A DNA stretch of 64,000 nucleotides from Trochalopteron elliotii (taxonomy: Eukaryota; Chordata; Aves; Passeriformes; Leiothrichidae). The stretch covers positions 151,177 to 215,176 of the forward strand of contig JANPWX010000348.1 in assembly GCA_024734555.1 (NCBI GenBank), written 5' to 3'. Positions 37,190-49,400 of this stretch are shown one piece after another. The translations under genes were made by a program, and so were the position numbers. Every line of letters starts with the position of its first letter. Positions within the stretch are counted from its first letter, which is position 1. The notes below the pieces were generated by a model. That model ran no database searches. It saw only the letters and a program-made list of their open reading frames with translations, and was not told where the DNA came from.

Positions 37190-38665
37190 CAACTCATCTA
37201 TTTCCCTTCTGATGGAAGCTCAGCCACTATTGCAGTGGCTGTTCAGCTCTGCTTCTTGTCATCCTGCTGTACAAGATACCCAGGTTAGGCCTTTGGATCT
37301 GAGTGCAGCCATGGATGCTTCAGCACTGGAACTGGAGGTACAATTTCACACAAACTGGAGCAGAGGGAGGCAGTGCACTGACTGGAGACAAACTGAAGAG
37401 TTTGTCCTAGAATGCAGCATCTATTCATAAGGAAAGGAGAAGACTCCACAAGCTTGGAATACTTACTTATTTTTTCTCTGACTGCAAATGTGAATTTTGG
37501 TGGTGAGATGCATCCATGAGTGCACGTTTGACCCCCACTTACCCTCTGCCATTCTCAGTGCAGAAAATTCACTATCCCACCAAACTTGGGAAAACTGTAA
37601 TTGTATCTCCTGGCTGGGGGACTGTGAGGAGCAACAGGGGATTTCTTGCTCTCTCTGTTCTTAAAGTAATGGGAAGATGGAGCTCCCTTGTTCCTCATCA
37701 ATCACAATTATTTTGGTTTTTTCCATTTCTGGGCTACATATTTCTTCCACGTCAAGTTCCCACATCCATCCATAATGCCTGGTCCTTATACTGAGAGTGC
37801 ACAGAAGTGATGGGAAAGAAAGAAGGAATGAAAGAAGGAGGGAGGGAGAGAGGGAGGGAAGGAGACTAACACTAAAATCAACAGTTTCTCTTCCTCTCAT
37901 TTCAGGTCAGAAAAAGTCTTCCCAACTTTACGAAAGGCATATTGAAAAAAAATCAGTAAATTCATGAACATGCAGTTATTACTTAGGAGACAAATTGCAT
38001 TTCTTCCAAAATGTTCCAAAATGCATTCATTTTCAGAGTACATTACTTTCATAATACTGTGTGGAACATTAAATGAGAATTTCCCTGACTTGGCTACAGA
38101 ACACATTTTTATATTTCAGTGTCTGACACAGAGCCCAGGGTAACTAATGAAAATCTTTTCGAAAAGTGACAATCTTGTCTAGCAGCCTTGCCTGTTGAAG
38201 AGATTGCAACATAAAACAGATGAGTGCCCTGCTTGACAGCTAATTGTGTCGGGCTTAATTACAACAAGCAGAATTTAATCGGCTGTGCAGTGCAGTTTTT
38301 TAAGATGGGGGAACCATCTGGAATATACCTTGCTCCTGGGCTGATGGAGGGGTGGGCATCTCTGGATTTCAAAGCCAGGGGAGCAACTGTGTGCACATTT
38401 AAATGCAGAAGTGGTTCCTTCCTTAGTGTATTTAATTTGAGCTGTTTGATGAATTTTAGAGATATTTATGCAAACCTGCACACGCTGTTGCTCCACGAAG
38501 ACAAGGTTTTGGAAACATTCCCAGTTTCAATTTGATGAGGCTCATTCCCCTCTCTGGCCCTGTGCTGTGGCCAGAGCTGACACAGAGCTGTCAGGCTTCA
38601 CATGTTGAGTCACTCCTGGTCCCTCTCCTCACAGCTCCTCCTCACTCCCACCTCTTCCTGCCCCT

Positions 38666-38730
38666 CCATTAATCTGGTTTTTTTCGTTTTCCCCTCTACC
38701 AAATTCCTGCCCAGTTCAACCCAGTAACTC
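38666..38730. repeat. 66-bp direct repeat, copy 2
   Basis: This partner of 37124-37189 is in the same orientation, 1.54 kb downstream. The flanks do not match beyond the repeat. Confidence 0.9.
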
Positions 38731-38954
38731 TGACTCTGCCTGGCTCTGTCAGATGTGGCCAGCCCAGGTGTGGGACAGAGCTCTGGCACAGCCAGGGGGA
38801 AGTGCTGCAAATGCTGCTTTCTCAGGGACAGCTTTGTGTCACTGGCCTGTCCTGCTCTGGCAGCCTGACACCAGCACCCTGCACACAGCAGCACCAGGAG
38901 AGCTCTGCTTATATTGGCATGGAAGTATTTGAAAGGGAAGGACCATAAGTCTTT

Positions 38955-39220
38955 GAATCATGGAATATTCTGAGTTGGAAGGGACCTGCAAGGATCATTG
39001 AGTCCAACTCCTGCCCTGCACAGACACCCCAGCAATCCCACCCTGTGCCTGGCAGCAGTGTCCAAACCCTCCTGGAGCTCTGGCAGCCCTGGGGCTGGGA
39101 CCATTCCCTGGGGAGCCTGGGCAGTGCCCACCACTCTCAGGGGGAAGAACTTTTCCCCCAACATCCAATCTGAATCCCCCCTGGCACAGCTCCAGCCATT
39201 CCTTAACACTTCCCTAACAT
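38955..39220 (-). mobile_element. Truncated CR1 LINE, 3' end
   Basis: GAATCATGGAATATTCTGAG followed by TTGGAAGGGACCTGCAAGG marks a minus-strand CR1 3' end closely related to those at 17074 and 62317. The adjacent 39220-39280 also resembles the non-CR1 tail found beside those two copies. Confidence 0.9.
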
Positions 39221-39280
39221 TGCCAGTCCCAGTATTGGGAAGACAGATGGTCAACCTCTTTTACTCACTCATTTTACACT

Positions 39281-41654
39281 CTCCCATCTCATAGCAAATC
39301 CAGGTGGGCTTCAAGCTGGCTTTTATGGCTGGGCTTTTTGAGAGAGTCCTTGGGAAGGTGGAGGGAGCACACCTCTGAGAAGTCACACAGCAGCTCCAAG
39401 CTCCTGTCATTTTCCCACACCCACCCCAGCAAAGCCTGCGCCCATCTCCCAGAGGCTGCTTTGGGTTTAAATGGAAGGAAACTGAGAGCAGAATTTAGCC
39501 CAGGCTCTACATTCCTTGGCCTTACATGGGATATGCAGAAACGGACCAACTGTGCCTTCCTTTGCATCCCTGGATCTGCTGCCGTGTCCCAGCCCTGCCC
39601 AGGGCACCCCAGGGGGAGGGTTTTGTGTGCTGACAGCCTCTACAGCCTGTCTGTGAACAGACAGCACAACCCAGGCCTGCAGGCAGCACCTGCAACACTT
39701 GGGTTCACTCCAGATTTCTCACATGACCTTGAGCAAATCGCTTGACCTTACATTTTTTTGCCCCTTAGTTCAAATGAGAGGAGTGAGACCATATGTAGGA
39801 AACAGCTCTGGGATCTCTAGAGAAGCAGTTCCTGCATCCCACACTCATTGCAAAACCTTCCTTCTGTTTCTTTCCCACTCTTCTCTGTAATTTTCAAGCC
39901 AATAATCATTAGCCATCCCCTAACGAGTTCCCCACCCTGGCAATTAGTATCTTTTATGCCCATTTTACAACTGCAAAAAAACCAAGACGCAAGGTCAGCC
40001 ACTGGCAGACTGGAAGTTAGAGGCAGGAGGAGTGTGAGAACAGCCCATTTTCCATACCAGCATCCCTGCTTTGACCACTAGACCTTGCTCCACTCAGAAA
40101 CCATATCAGGGAAAGCCAGACGACGAGCATTGTCCGCAGTGCTAATCTTCAGAGCACCACATTAGTGCAATTTGATGTCAAGACGCCTTATCTATCACCA
40201 AGCAAAGAGTAAGATTAAAGGACTGGAGTTACAAGTGCCTTTTTGTTTGCACTAACTGGCTGAGTGTCTGTCTGGAAAACAGAGGCTTTCAATCTGAATT
40301 GCTGTCACGTTTGCCATACAGGAGTAGATTGGTCTCAGCACCCTTATTAAAAATACTACTGGCATTCTACAGCAGCTGCTCCAAATGCTGCAGCTTTCAG
40401 GAACGAGTTGTGGAGTGGATGTTGAACACCATGTACTGATCACTGCTTTTCCTGGTGTAAATCTGAAGCTGCTTTCCCAAAGTCAGTGGAATAATTCCTG
40501 GATTTGCACCAGAACCCTAAGCTGGGGACCTGCTTGTGTTCCCCACCCTCTTTGCACCAACTGGGCTGCAGTGGACTTGGATAGAGTTGCACGGATTTGC
40601 ACTGGGTGATGCTGCCTCCAGTTTGTCACACTAAAACCAATATCCCCACCAGTGTAAACAGTCAGAATCAGTCCTTTCCCCTGTGTTGAATCTTGGTGAG
40701 GTGTTGCTCCAGATCATCCATTTAATGACTGGGAAGAAAATGAAGGAAGGTCGAAAAAGACTAGATTAATTAAAAAAAAAAAAAAAAAAGGGGAGAGAGG
40801 AAAGAGGGGAAAAAAAAGGAAGAGGATGGGGCAGGAGAAATGTAAAAAGGAAAGACAAGGAAGAGCACAGGGCAGAATATTATCAAAGATTTTCATTGTG
40901 TGCTAATGATGTTTTAATCCCGTAATGACATGGAGGCGCACGAACATGGAAATGGAAGGCAGGTACATCCAGGATCAAACAGGCTCAGGGGTTTTTTTAT
41001 GTTTCCACCTGAAATGCATCCAAACCACACTGTCAAACAGCATTTGCTGCACTTGTCTCTTGTTGCTGCTACTCTGCCTGGCAGCTGCACTGAAACTGCT
41101 CCAGCAACAGGGCAAGGGAAGGAAAAGGGACTGCAAACTTCCTTGAGGAAGAGGATAATAAGCATTAACACAGCTCAGCATCCTCCCGAGACTGCCGGGC
41201 TCTGGTGCTGGCACCGACAGCCCCGCAGATGGCAGTGGCAGGTTAAAATCCAGCTCAGCTCAGAGCTGTGCTGCAGCCTGCGGATCTCAGCACGTGCGGC
41301 TCCTCCGATCCCCACCAAACCAACAACTTTTACCTGGCCCGCGCTGGTTATCCTCCTTCTTCAAGGGAAAGGTTTTCTTTCTGTTTTCTCTTGCTCCCCG
41401 GACTGTGGAGGAGCCGAGGCCATTCTCAGAGCAGGGCTGGAAGAAGCAGGGTGGCGATGGAAGACAGTGACACAGGACTGTGACAAGTAGAAAACTGGAG
41501 ACAAAAAGGCAAAACTGCAGGGAGCAGGAGGAGCAGTGAGAGGTAGAGAGGGGGGGCAGATGGAGAACAAAGCTGCCTAGCAGGGAAAGGGGAACATATT
41601 GGCACAGGTTTCTCAGAGAAGCTGTGGCTGCTCCATCTCTGGGAGTGTCCCCCT
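39281..41654. other. Non-coding stretch, nothing recognised
   Basis: No supportable gene. A poly-A run (about 40770-40788) is followed by a GA-rich patch. A long plus-strand open frame around 40930-41490 overlaps frames on both strands, has no domain I recognise, and I treat it as chance. Confidence 0.5.
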
Positions 41655-41768
41655 GCCAGGTTGGACAGGGCTTGGAGCAACCTGGTTTAGTGAAAGGTGT
41701 CCCTTCCCATGGAAGGGGGGTGGGACTGCTTTAAGATCCCACCAAGCCAAACTATTCTGTGATTCTAC
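41655..41768 (+). mobile_element. Truncated CR1 LINE, 3' end
   Basis: GCCAGGTTGGACAGGGCTTG leads through GAGCAACCTGG to AACTATTCTGTGATTCTAC. This is a plus-strand CR1 3' terminus of about 115 bp. Confidence 0.9.
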
Positions 41769-42716
41769 ACCTTTTCCATGGCACTCCTGCAAGCTCTGGG
41801 GTGAACCCCAGGTTGCCTGTCCCTGGGAGTGGTGTGGATGAGAGGCACCTGCTCATTACCTGGTATTTATTTGCATGGTGCCATGAAAGCACAAGGGACT
41901 TCATAAGAGCACGAAAATAAGAGTCCTTACCTTTAAACACTTTGCAACTCAGCAAGGAGAGAGAAGATTAATATGAGCTGGTGCTTTGGAGGGCAGAAGG
42001 GAGACAAAGTGCAGGAAGGGCACTTATATCATCAGGGCATGGAAGCAGGAGGTGAGCACAGGGAACTTAGTGGGGCAGGAACTACATATCCTGGTGTTAA
42101 GCAGCTGGATGTTGCATTGCAGTATCCTTTCCACATGCTCTTCACTCACATTTCCATCAGGAAAAAGAATATTCCTGAGTCTAACTCCTGCAAGTTCAGT
42201 GGGAGGGGCAGAAATCTACATCCTTTTATTTGAATAATTTAATTATAAGCTCACCAAGACACTGAAGAGTGGTTTATCTCCTCCAGAGCTCTCAGTTCAC
42301 ATCTAAAGAAAAGTGCTTCTGTGGCACAGTGGATTTCCCTGCCCTACACCCTCCAGGGCAAGTGATGACACCAAGTAACTCAAGAGCTGAGTGCAGAGCC
42401 CTGCCCTAAGTCCAGGCTTTGTGCTGTGGATGTGTATGGATCCATACACCAAGGGATACTGCTTGTGCCAGACTCCAGAATCCAGAACAGAAAACTTCTC
42501 CAGTTTGTTCTGAAGCTGCCACCAAGGACACAACACCCAGAAATGCTCCAGCTTCACCTGGAGCCAAGGGCACATTTCACTGCTGGCTCTCTGCAAGAGC
42601 AGCACAGAGACTCAGAGCCCAATCCCTTCCCTCTCCCTCTTGTGTCCATGGTCAGTTTTCCCACCCTGGGTGTTATGGTTTCTTCTGTGGCTGCTTGGAC
42701 AGGAATAACCCAGTGC
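41769..42716. other. Non-coding stretch, nothing recognised
   Basis: No gene, delimited repeat or regulatory site can be supported here. Confidence 0.5.
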
Positions 42717-42722
42717 CTTCCC

Positions 42723-43026
42723 TGTCACCCTGAATTTTTCTGCTTTCCAGTGTTTGCAGTTTGTAGTGGAGGCTCTCATGCAGCTTCATATAAACTATGT
42801 AGATATTTAGAACGTCTATTTTGTTTACATATTTCTCCTCTCAGAGGAGGAATGTGATTGATGGTGATGTTCACCAATGAGGTGAAGAAGGTGGCGACTT
42901 GTGTAGCCAATCTTTTGCCTTCTGGCCAAAATGTATAAAAGATAAGAGTCAGAAAATTAAAGTAGAAGCTTTTCCTGTCTGACCTTCTGTGTCTGCCTTT
43001 TCCTTTGTGTGCCTGAAGTTGCCACA
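42723..43026 (+). mobile_element. Solo LTR, family 2, copy 2 (304 bp)
   Basis: It begins TGTCACCCTGAATTTT and ends TTGCCACA, with a perfect 6-bp duplication, CTTCCC, at 42717-42722 and 43027-43032. GTAGCCAATC and a TATA box (GTATAAAAGA at 42933) precede an ATTAAA signal, giving the plus orientation. It is very close to copy 1 at 10791. Confidence 0.93.
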
Positions 43027-43032
43027 CTTCCC

Positions 43033-44132
43033 CACAAAGCCAGTCAACCAGGAGATGTAAACTCCTGCCTGACTTGAATCAGGTGGACTGCCTCAATGTC
43101 CTTGTGGGCTCCTGTGGAGGGGAAGTGGCTTCCCAGTGGGCCTGTCTGGATTCCTTCTGTTCCCATCTGTAGCATCAGGACACGAGCTGCTGTCCAGCAG
43201 CTCAGCCATTTCCTCAGGGAGCAGCTCTTTGACCTTTGGGTGTGCTCTGCATACACAACACCCTGGGTTCAAGTGAGGTACAAGGCTGAGGATAGTAAAC
43301 CATGAGCTGATTCCAGGCTGCCCCAGCTGGGAAGGGAGCAAGCAGATATTAACATTAATCCATCACCCGTTGCTTTATCGTCAAAGTTGAGCAAAATTAC
43401 TCCAGTGAGTCAGCTGCTGTGGGAGAGCCAAGGAAGTGCTGGGAAATCCTGAGCACTGGTGGGAGCTTCAGCACTCCCCCTGCTCCCAGCCTTGAAGCAG
43501 CAGGTCAAGATGGCACCTTTGAAAGCTCTTTTTACTCCCTTGGTCTTCCCCCTCACACTTTTTTGTCATGTACTTCTCTCTCATCCTCTCCCTCTTGCCA
43601 GTGAACGATGGATCTGTCGTCTTCATGTTTCCAGGGTAACGAAAGGAAGTTTCCCTCCAGCCCAGAGGCAGAACAAACCCATTCTGCTGGAAAAATTCAA
43701 AGCGAGGATTAAAATTTGTAAAACAGCACACAACCTAGTGCAGCATCTCCCGTTCCTGCCAAGCTGCCCAGACCACTGTGGATAAATGGCTGTGCTGGTG
43801 CCACCTGCATGGGATTATCCAGAGGATCCCTTGTGGTAGTGGAGGGTCAGTGCTCACCTCCATGGACAGAGAGTTTTGTTTGTAAGAGTCTTACAGCCAC
43901 CAGTGGGTCCCATGGCTCCCTCAAAATCAGCCCTCATTCCTTTGGCTGGATGCAGACACGGCCTGGAGAGTGGCTTTATTTTTCACAGTGGTTCTGGATC
44001 TCCCAGTTGACCTGCTTGATCCTGTCCTGTCCAATCTGGCAGCATTAAGGACAGCAAGGAAGAATCAGCAGAACAGCTTATGCCCAAGTAGGAGTTCAAG
44101 TGGTCTTTAAACAAGTGGAGTTGGTCTGGGTT
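43033..44132. other. Non-coding stretch, nothing recognised
   Basis: No gene is supported. A strong pyrimidine run ending in CAG near 43602 could mimic an acceptor, but no exon follows that I recognise. Confidence 0.45.
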
Positions 44133-44138
44133 GGTTGG

Positions 44139-44774
44139 TGTTGGGGAAGATGAATCAGGGAAACCTTATAAATATGATTGCTTAGCAAAAAATTCTGGAA
44201 ATATGAAACTTATACTCGAAATAGAAATGAAAGCTTGCTTTGAGTTGTAGGATACCCAGCCTTAGTTACTATATAACCTGAAAACAATAGCCCAGCCAGC
44301 TGAAGGAGAATCCCTTTGGATTGAACAATACCCTTCTGCTGGCTGAGGGATCCAAAGGTCAATGTAGCAAAAGAGAAAAGTCTAAAGAGTAGTTTTTAGA
44401 GTTTAAAATGTAACACAGTATGGTAATGTAGTAGTTGTTATAGGCTGTATGTAGATTCTATAGGATTTTGTGTCTTGTGCTGGTTGGTTAGTGTAAATTG
44501 GAATATTCAACACAAAAGGAGATAGAATGGATTGTAACAAAGGCCTCGCTCTCTGACCCTGCCACCTCTCTCTGGCTCTCCTGCTCTCTCCTCTCTTACC
44601 TCTTCCCCCCTTGTTCTCTCTCTCCCTCTCTCTTTGGGACTTCCCCTCAGCCCAGGCTGGTGGCTGAAGGCAAAAGGCCCTTTTTACCCACCACCCTTGC
44701 AATAAACCCACGTGTTCTGGAATGTCTCAGCTCTGCAGAGTTCCCTCTCCCTGCTGTCCACAGATGCTCCTACA
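44139..44774 (+). mobile_element. Solo LTR, family 1, copy C (636 bp)
   Basis: It starts TGTTGGGGAAGATGAATC and ends GATGCTCCTACA, with a perfect 6-bp duplication, GGTTGG, at 44133-44138 and 44775-44780. It is the shortest of the four copies because part of the CT-rich tract near 44560 is missing. AATAAA lies about 75 bp before the end. Confidence 0.95.
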
Positions 44775-44780
44775 GGTTGG

Positions 44781-45705
44781 TTCCCTGAGAACCCCCAGAA
44801 CCCCGAGCAGCAAAGGCAACAATGTCCCACAGCACCAACTGAAGGGACAATGGTCTGGAGCAAACGACTCCACAGGACTTAAAGGGTAACAACTTATGCA
44901 TTTAATATTTCAGGCCATCAAACATATTTCCTCCCAGATGAAACCTCTGGGTATTAAGTACCTGAGTTCCCCTCTGGAACTGATTCTAAGGCACCCCAGT
45001 CTTTAAACACCGAAATTTCTGTGGCGCCTTTGTTCTGCTCTCACCAAACCATGCTCCCTGCCCGTGAAGGGTTCACATCCCAGTGATAAGACAAGAGCCA
45101 ATAGTTTGATGCCAACAGATGGAAGCAATAAGCAAGAACAGGGACTGTAACAGAAATAATAAACAACCACACGTAGAACATTTTCTCCTACGCTAGCCAA
45201 GGGAAGTCCATTAATTCTCATCTGGAAATCCCTGTAACATTTGCAGCGAGGATCTGCCATGGCTGTTCATGCTGCTGCCCTGCAGCACACATTTGCCTTG
45301 GTAATGTGAGCCATCACCCAGTAAATTCTGCACTTTTCTCCTACCAGCTCCTTTCCCCATGCCCAGGGAAGAAGAATATGCTGCCTGGTAAGAGCTGAGC
45401 GAGTGAAAGAAGGAAGTGTTTGCAGCTTGGTAAACAACTATAAAACCCACAGCCAGACCTGCTCTGCCCCAAGAAAAGGGAGAGGGGCAGCAGGCGAAAT
45501 ATTGCTGAGGAGCAGCTCCAGACAGTGGGGACCAAATGACCCAACACTTCTCACCACACCAGCCCCAGCCCCTGCGTGTGTCCAGCCCCACAGACTGTGG
45601 CTTGCTTGTTCTGAGGGATGGGCAGACATGGGCCTGGCTGGTGAGTCCGTGCCAGCAAACACCAGACTCACCTCGACAGCTCTGAACATCTTCTAAGAGC
45701 TGCTG
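44781..45705. other. Non-coding stretch between two solo LTRs
   Basis: No gene is supported. Two overlapping open frames on the minus and plus strands (45.2-45.7 kb) have no domain similarity. Confidence 0.45.
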
Positions 45706-45864
45706 CTCCCTGTCCTGGGTTGTAGTACAGGATGTGCACAAAGTATTCTATCACCATCTTCATGAACTGTTGAATCCAATTGTTGGAGCAGTGTTCTCCC
45801 AGGCCCCCCTCCCTCTGGGGTGTCTTCTGTTAATGGCCCATCAAATGCCTGCTGCAGGACTCAC

Positions 45865-45889
45865 AGATAACTCCCTCCAGGAGTTATCT
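45865..45889. repeat. Hairpin conserved in LTR family 3
   Basis: AGATAACTCC and GGAGTTATCT are perfect inverted arms around a 5-nt loop. The same hairpin is kept in the second family 3 copy at 52927-52951. Confidence 0.9.
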
Positions 45890-46124
45890 CTCTTCAACGG
45901 GCCATCAAGGACTCATTTCATGACTATCTCTCTTTAATGGGCCATCAAGGACTCATTTCATGACTATCTCTCTTTAATGGGCCATCAAGGACTCATTTCA
46001 TGACTATCTCTCTTTAATGGGCCATCAAGGACTCATTTCATGACTATCTCTCTTCAATGGGCCATCAAGGACTCATTTCATGACTATCTCTCTTTAATGG
46101 GCCATCAAGGACCCCCTGGATGAC
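45885..46124. repeat. 40-bp tandem repeat, six units, inside LTR family 3
   Basis: The unit contains GGGCCATCAAGGACTCATTT and TATCTCTCTT and repeats with exact 40-bp spacing from 45885. The first unit reads CAACGG where others read TAATGG, and the last diverges after GCCATCAAGG. The other family copy has only three units. Confidence 0.97.
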
Positions 46125-46458
46125 TCATCATCCCATTGGGAGATGCTCCGCCCAGGGGGAGGAGCCAAGCATTCCCACCTGGATATAATCTGGGATTTGG
46201 GACAGTACAGACAGCCCTTACCCACTGGATTCCCAGAGGACCAGAGCTACCAGACCTTTCTACGGGATCACTGCTTCAGGAAGAGCCCCTCATCTGGACT
46301 GCTTCCATCACCCTGCTCAGGTTGTATTCTGGCTCTGTCAGTGGTCTTTTGTATTATTGCATTTATTTTATTTTACCTTTTTTTTCTTTTCTTCCTATTA
46401 AATTGTATTTCTGACTTGGAGCCTCTCACTCGTTTTGCTTTCAAACCACTACACTCCT

Positions 46459-49400
46459 AAACTTGCATTCCTTTCCTGGGGACTGATCTTCCCCTTATGT
46501 ACCTTTCCCAATCCTGAGCATCAGCTCCATGGGTTGCTCCACTGGGGTGACTGTGATGGTTTTTCCTACCTGTCCCCTCATTCCCCCACGCCCACACTCA
46601 GCAGCTCTTTGCCTCTCACCTTGGTCACACTGTAAATGAGAAGGAAGTTGATGCACCATTCATCAGTGAAATAGTGACTTCTTTCTCCTTGACTTTCAGG
46701 CAGTTGAAAAGCTCCTTGTGGGGTCAAGCACAGTGGCTTTTAAATAATGCATCGTGTTTGTTAGTGTGTTGGCATTTAAATGCTGGCTGAGAGGAAAAAA
46801 GCAACTGGGGTTCCAGTGCTCTGTGTTCTTTATAACGGGGCCATTGGAAGCCCTTGTGCAGACACAGAGCTCACACAAGTCACCTGGATCTCCACTCACC
46901 TGCTTCCTCTCCACATCTCACCTCCCACAGGTGTTCTGGCTCCCCAGGCATGGCCAGGGACACACTTCCACTGTCACGTGCACATCCCATCCTTCTCCAC
47001 ATCCCTGTAACCTCACTCAGAGCTCATGCTGCTGGAGGATGTACAGATAAATACACCTGGCCCTAAAATGTACCTGTGTCCCTCCTGGTACACTCTCTGC
47101 AAAACAGCACGACCCCAATGGCTGCGATTACATGGGTGTCTCTCATTGCTCTGGAGATGGGGAGGAAGAGATGGATTTATGCACCAAATCTAGGCTATGA
47201 CAAGTTCTTTCAGAGGAGCAGCCCTCAGGTGCCTCCAGAGCCTGCTGTGATAGACAAACCTCCTTCCCAACCCCACAGCCATGGCCATGTTCCCTGTAGA
47301 GAACTCAGAGGGTGTTGTGGTCTGTCCTCCTCCACCATTGCACTGTGGATGAGGACAGAGGGGTAGCAGTGAGATTTCACCTTCCTAACAATCAGCTGAA
47401 CGTTTTGGAGGACCTGGGTTGATTTTTCAGGCTTGTGATGTGTTGCCAAGAGCTGTCACTTCTACTTGGATCAGAGCTCTGCTTGAGCAGAGTGTTAGCA
47501 GGTGGTGTCACACCTCTGCCTGGGATCAGTGAGCAGAGATGGGGAAAGGAGCTGGAAACACACGTGACCTTCTGCCAGTGCCTCTCCTGCTGCTGTTTGT
47601 CACTGCATTACTGAAGTCACCCTCCACTGCCTTGTTTTAAAGCTGCTGGCAGGCAAAGGTGGGTTGGGATGGAGTCACATCCACCACCCTGCTCTGGGGC
47701 CAGTGTCTCTCCTCCCTTCCCAGGGTCCAGCAGCCTGGGGAGGCTGTGCCAGGGCTGTTACTGTGCCCATTTTCCCAGTCCTTTCTGAGATCTGTGGTCA
47801 AATGCCTTTGATATTGTTGAAAAATGTGTTTGTGGGGGCCCTGTGCTCTTTGAGAGCAGGTGAGCTTTCCCAAGGGTGTGCAGTGACATGTGACAGCAGA
47901 GGCAGAACCTGGGCATCCTGTCTCCTGCTCCACTCTGCTGACCAGCAGTTTATCCCTTACCAGCCCAGGAAGAGAGTCCTTGCTCTCCCAGTCCAAACCT
48001 CTTTCCACCCTTGAGATCACTCTCAGCTCCTTCAGTTTGCATTGACCCAACCCTGCACCTCAGTGCAGTGACATCACAGGACTGAACAGCACAACTCAGA
48101 GGAGCAGGGAGAAAAGAAAAATGCCAAAAAAAACAAGAGGAGAAAACATGGAGATGATTTTTCCTCCTTCTGACACACCTGGCCTGAAAGCCCTGTGACA
48201 CCTGCAGGCAGCCCAGTGCCTCCTGGGCTGCACCATCTCCCTTCCAATGGAGAGAAACACCACTGGCCCTGTGAGGTGCCTCTGGAATTAGAGTGTGCAG
48301 CAATAAATAGAAGCTGTATTTTGAGGAAACTGCTGGTCTGTGTTACACACCTTTGCCTGCAATACCATCCTTAGTGTGCTTGAAAGGATACAACAGATAA
48401 CCATGCAAAACATCAGGGGATCTGGTCCAGATTTACACCGTGGCAGGAAGAGAATTGTTGCCCAAATCATTTGTGTGGGGTTTTTCTTTTTTTTTTTTTT
48501 TTCCCTTCCACCCCCTCCCATCCCCCCACCCCGGCAATTAATTAACCTTGGTGGTTTACAGCAAATTGCCTTCCAGCAAAAATCAGGGCTCACTGTGATA
48601 GCAGCCCTAATTGCCATGTCAGATATTCCCTAGCCCCATTCATTCCCCAGCACCATCAGCTATTGTTATAAATTAATAAAGCCTGGACGCCTCCCATATT
48701 TAAGAATGAAAGCACAGAGAGAGAGAGTGTGATGGAGCATTAAAGAGACAGGACATCTGAAGGCTCCTGACAGGACCCCAAGATTCTGATCTCCTTCCCC
48801 GCTTGCCAAAAACAACAACAAAATAAGGGACTGGAGGTATTTCTAAATGCAGCTCCCTTAAACCTCACCCCTCTGCCTAAAAACGCATCCATTCAGAATT
48901 ACAGTGTATTTTTAGACTGTAAAAGAGAGCAGATATAAATATGTCTTCATTCCTGCTGCAATCCCAATGGCTTAATCAATTACATCACTGATAGGTCTGA
49001 TCCATGACATCAAGAGATTCTGTTACAGAGTGAGCATGCAGAGCATATACACGTGTGTGTGCTTGGGGGATGTATCTGTTTTTATGTATTTGTACATAAT
49101 ATATACATGTGTTTATATACAGCCATGGACACACGTACCCTTCCCTTTTCTATTAAAAAAACCAAAAAAACCCCACTGCTTGAGTTATTTTCACAAATAA
49201 GACAATCCCCATATTTTGCTGGCAAAACGATTACAACTGTCAGGTCTGATGGACGCAGTGTCTCCCATGAATTATTCATCGAGGCTAATTATAAACTGGC
49301 AGATTTCTGGCACAAATGTGCTGGAGATCCCAGTTATCTGTGACTGATCTGCTCCTCCCGAGTCCCTGAGGCACCAGAGGAGAGCAACAAATGGGTCCCA

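Larger units (their letters stand above)
35313..38954. other. Non-coding stretch with two dispersed direct repeats
   Basis: No gene is supported. It holds a roughly 46-bp direct repeat (35744 and 36322) and one copy of a 66-bp repeat (37124, partner at 38666). A GA-rich patch occurs at about 37825-37865. Confidence 0.5.
45711..46453 (+). mobile_element. Solo LTR, family 3, copy 1 (743 bp)
   Basis: It starts TGTCCTGGGTTGTAGT and ends TTCAAACCACTACA. The flanks are CTCCC (45706-45710) and CTCCT (46454-46458), a 5-bp target duplication with one change; 5 bp is typical of ERVL-like elements. It contains six 40-bp tandem units, an AP-1 site (TGACTCA at 46121), a GC box (CTCCGCCC at 46146) and an ATTAAA signal near the end, which gives the plus orientation. 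It matches 52518-53132 in reverse. No viral genes are present. Confidence 0.9.

Noticed and set aside
40930..41490. 186-codon plus-strand open frame
   Set aside because: It has no domain, no exon-like boundaries, and long open frames on the other strand and frames overlap it. Its length fits chance in moderately GC-rich DNA.
10791..43026. Family 2 LTRs at 10.8 and 42.7 kb as the two ends of one 32-kb provirus
   Set aside because: Each has its own different 6-bp target duplication (GAGCAC and CTTCCC), so they are independent solo LTRs. No viral genes lie between them.
43565..43640. Pyrimidine tract and CAG as the acceptor of a hidden exon near 43.6 kb
   Set aside because: The following 30-bp candidate exon is too short and unlike any protein I know. 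No matching upstream or downstream exon was seen.
45885..46124. Regular 40-bp repeats resembling a CRISPR array
   Set aside because: The units are directly adjacent with no unique spacers, lie inside an LTR, and the genome is vertebrate.
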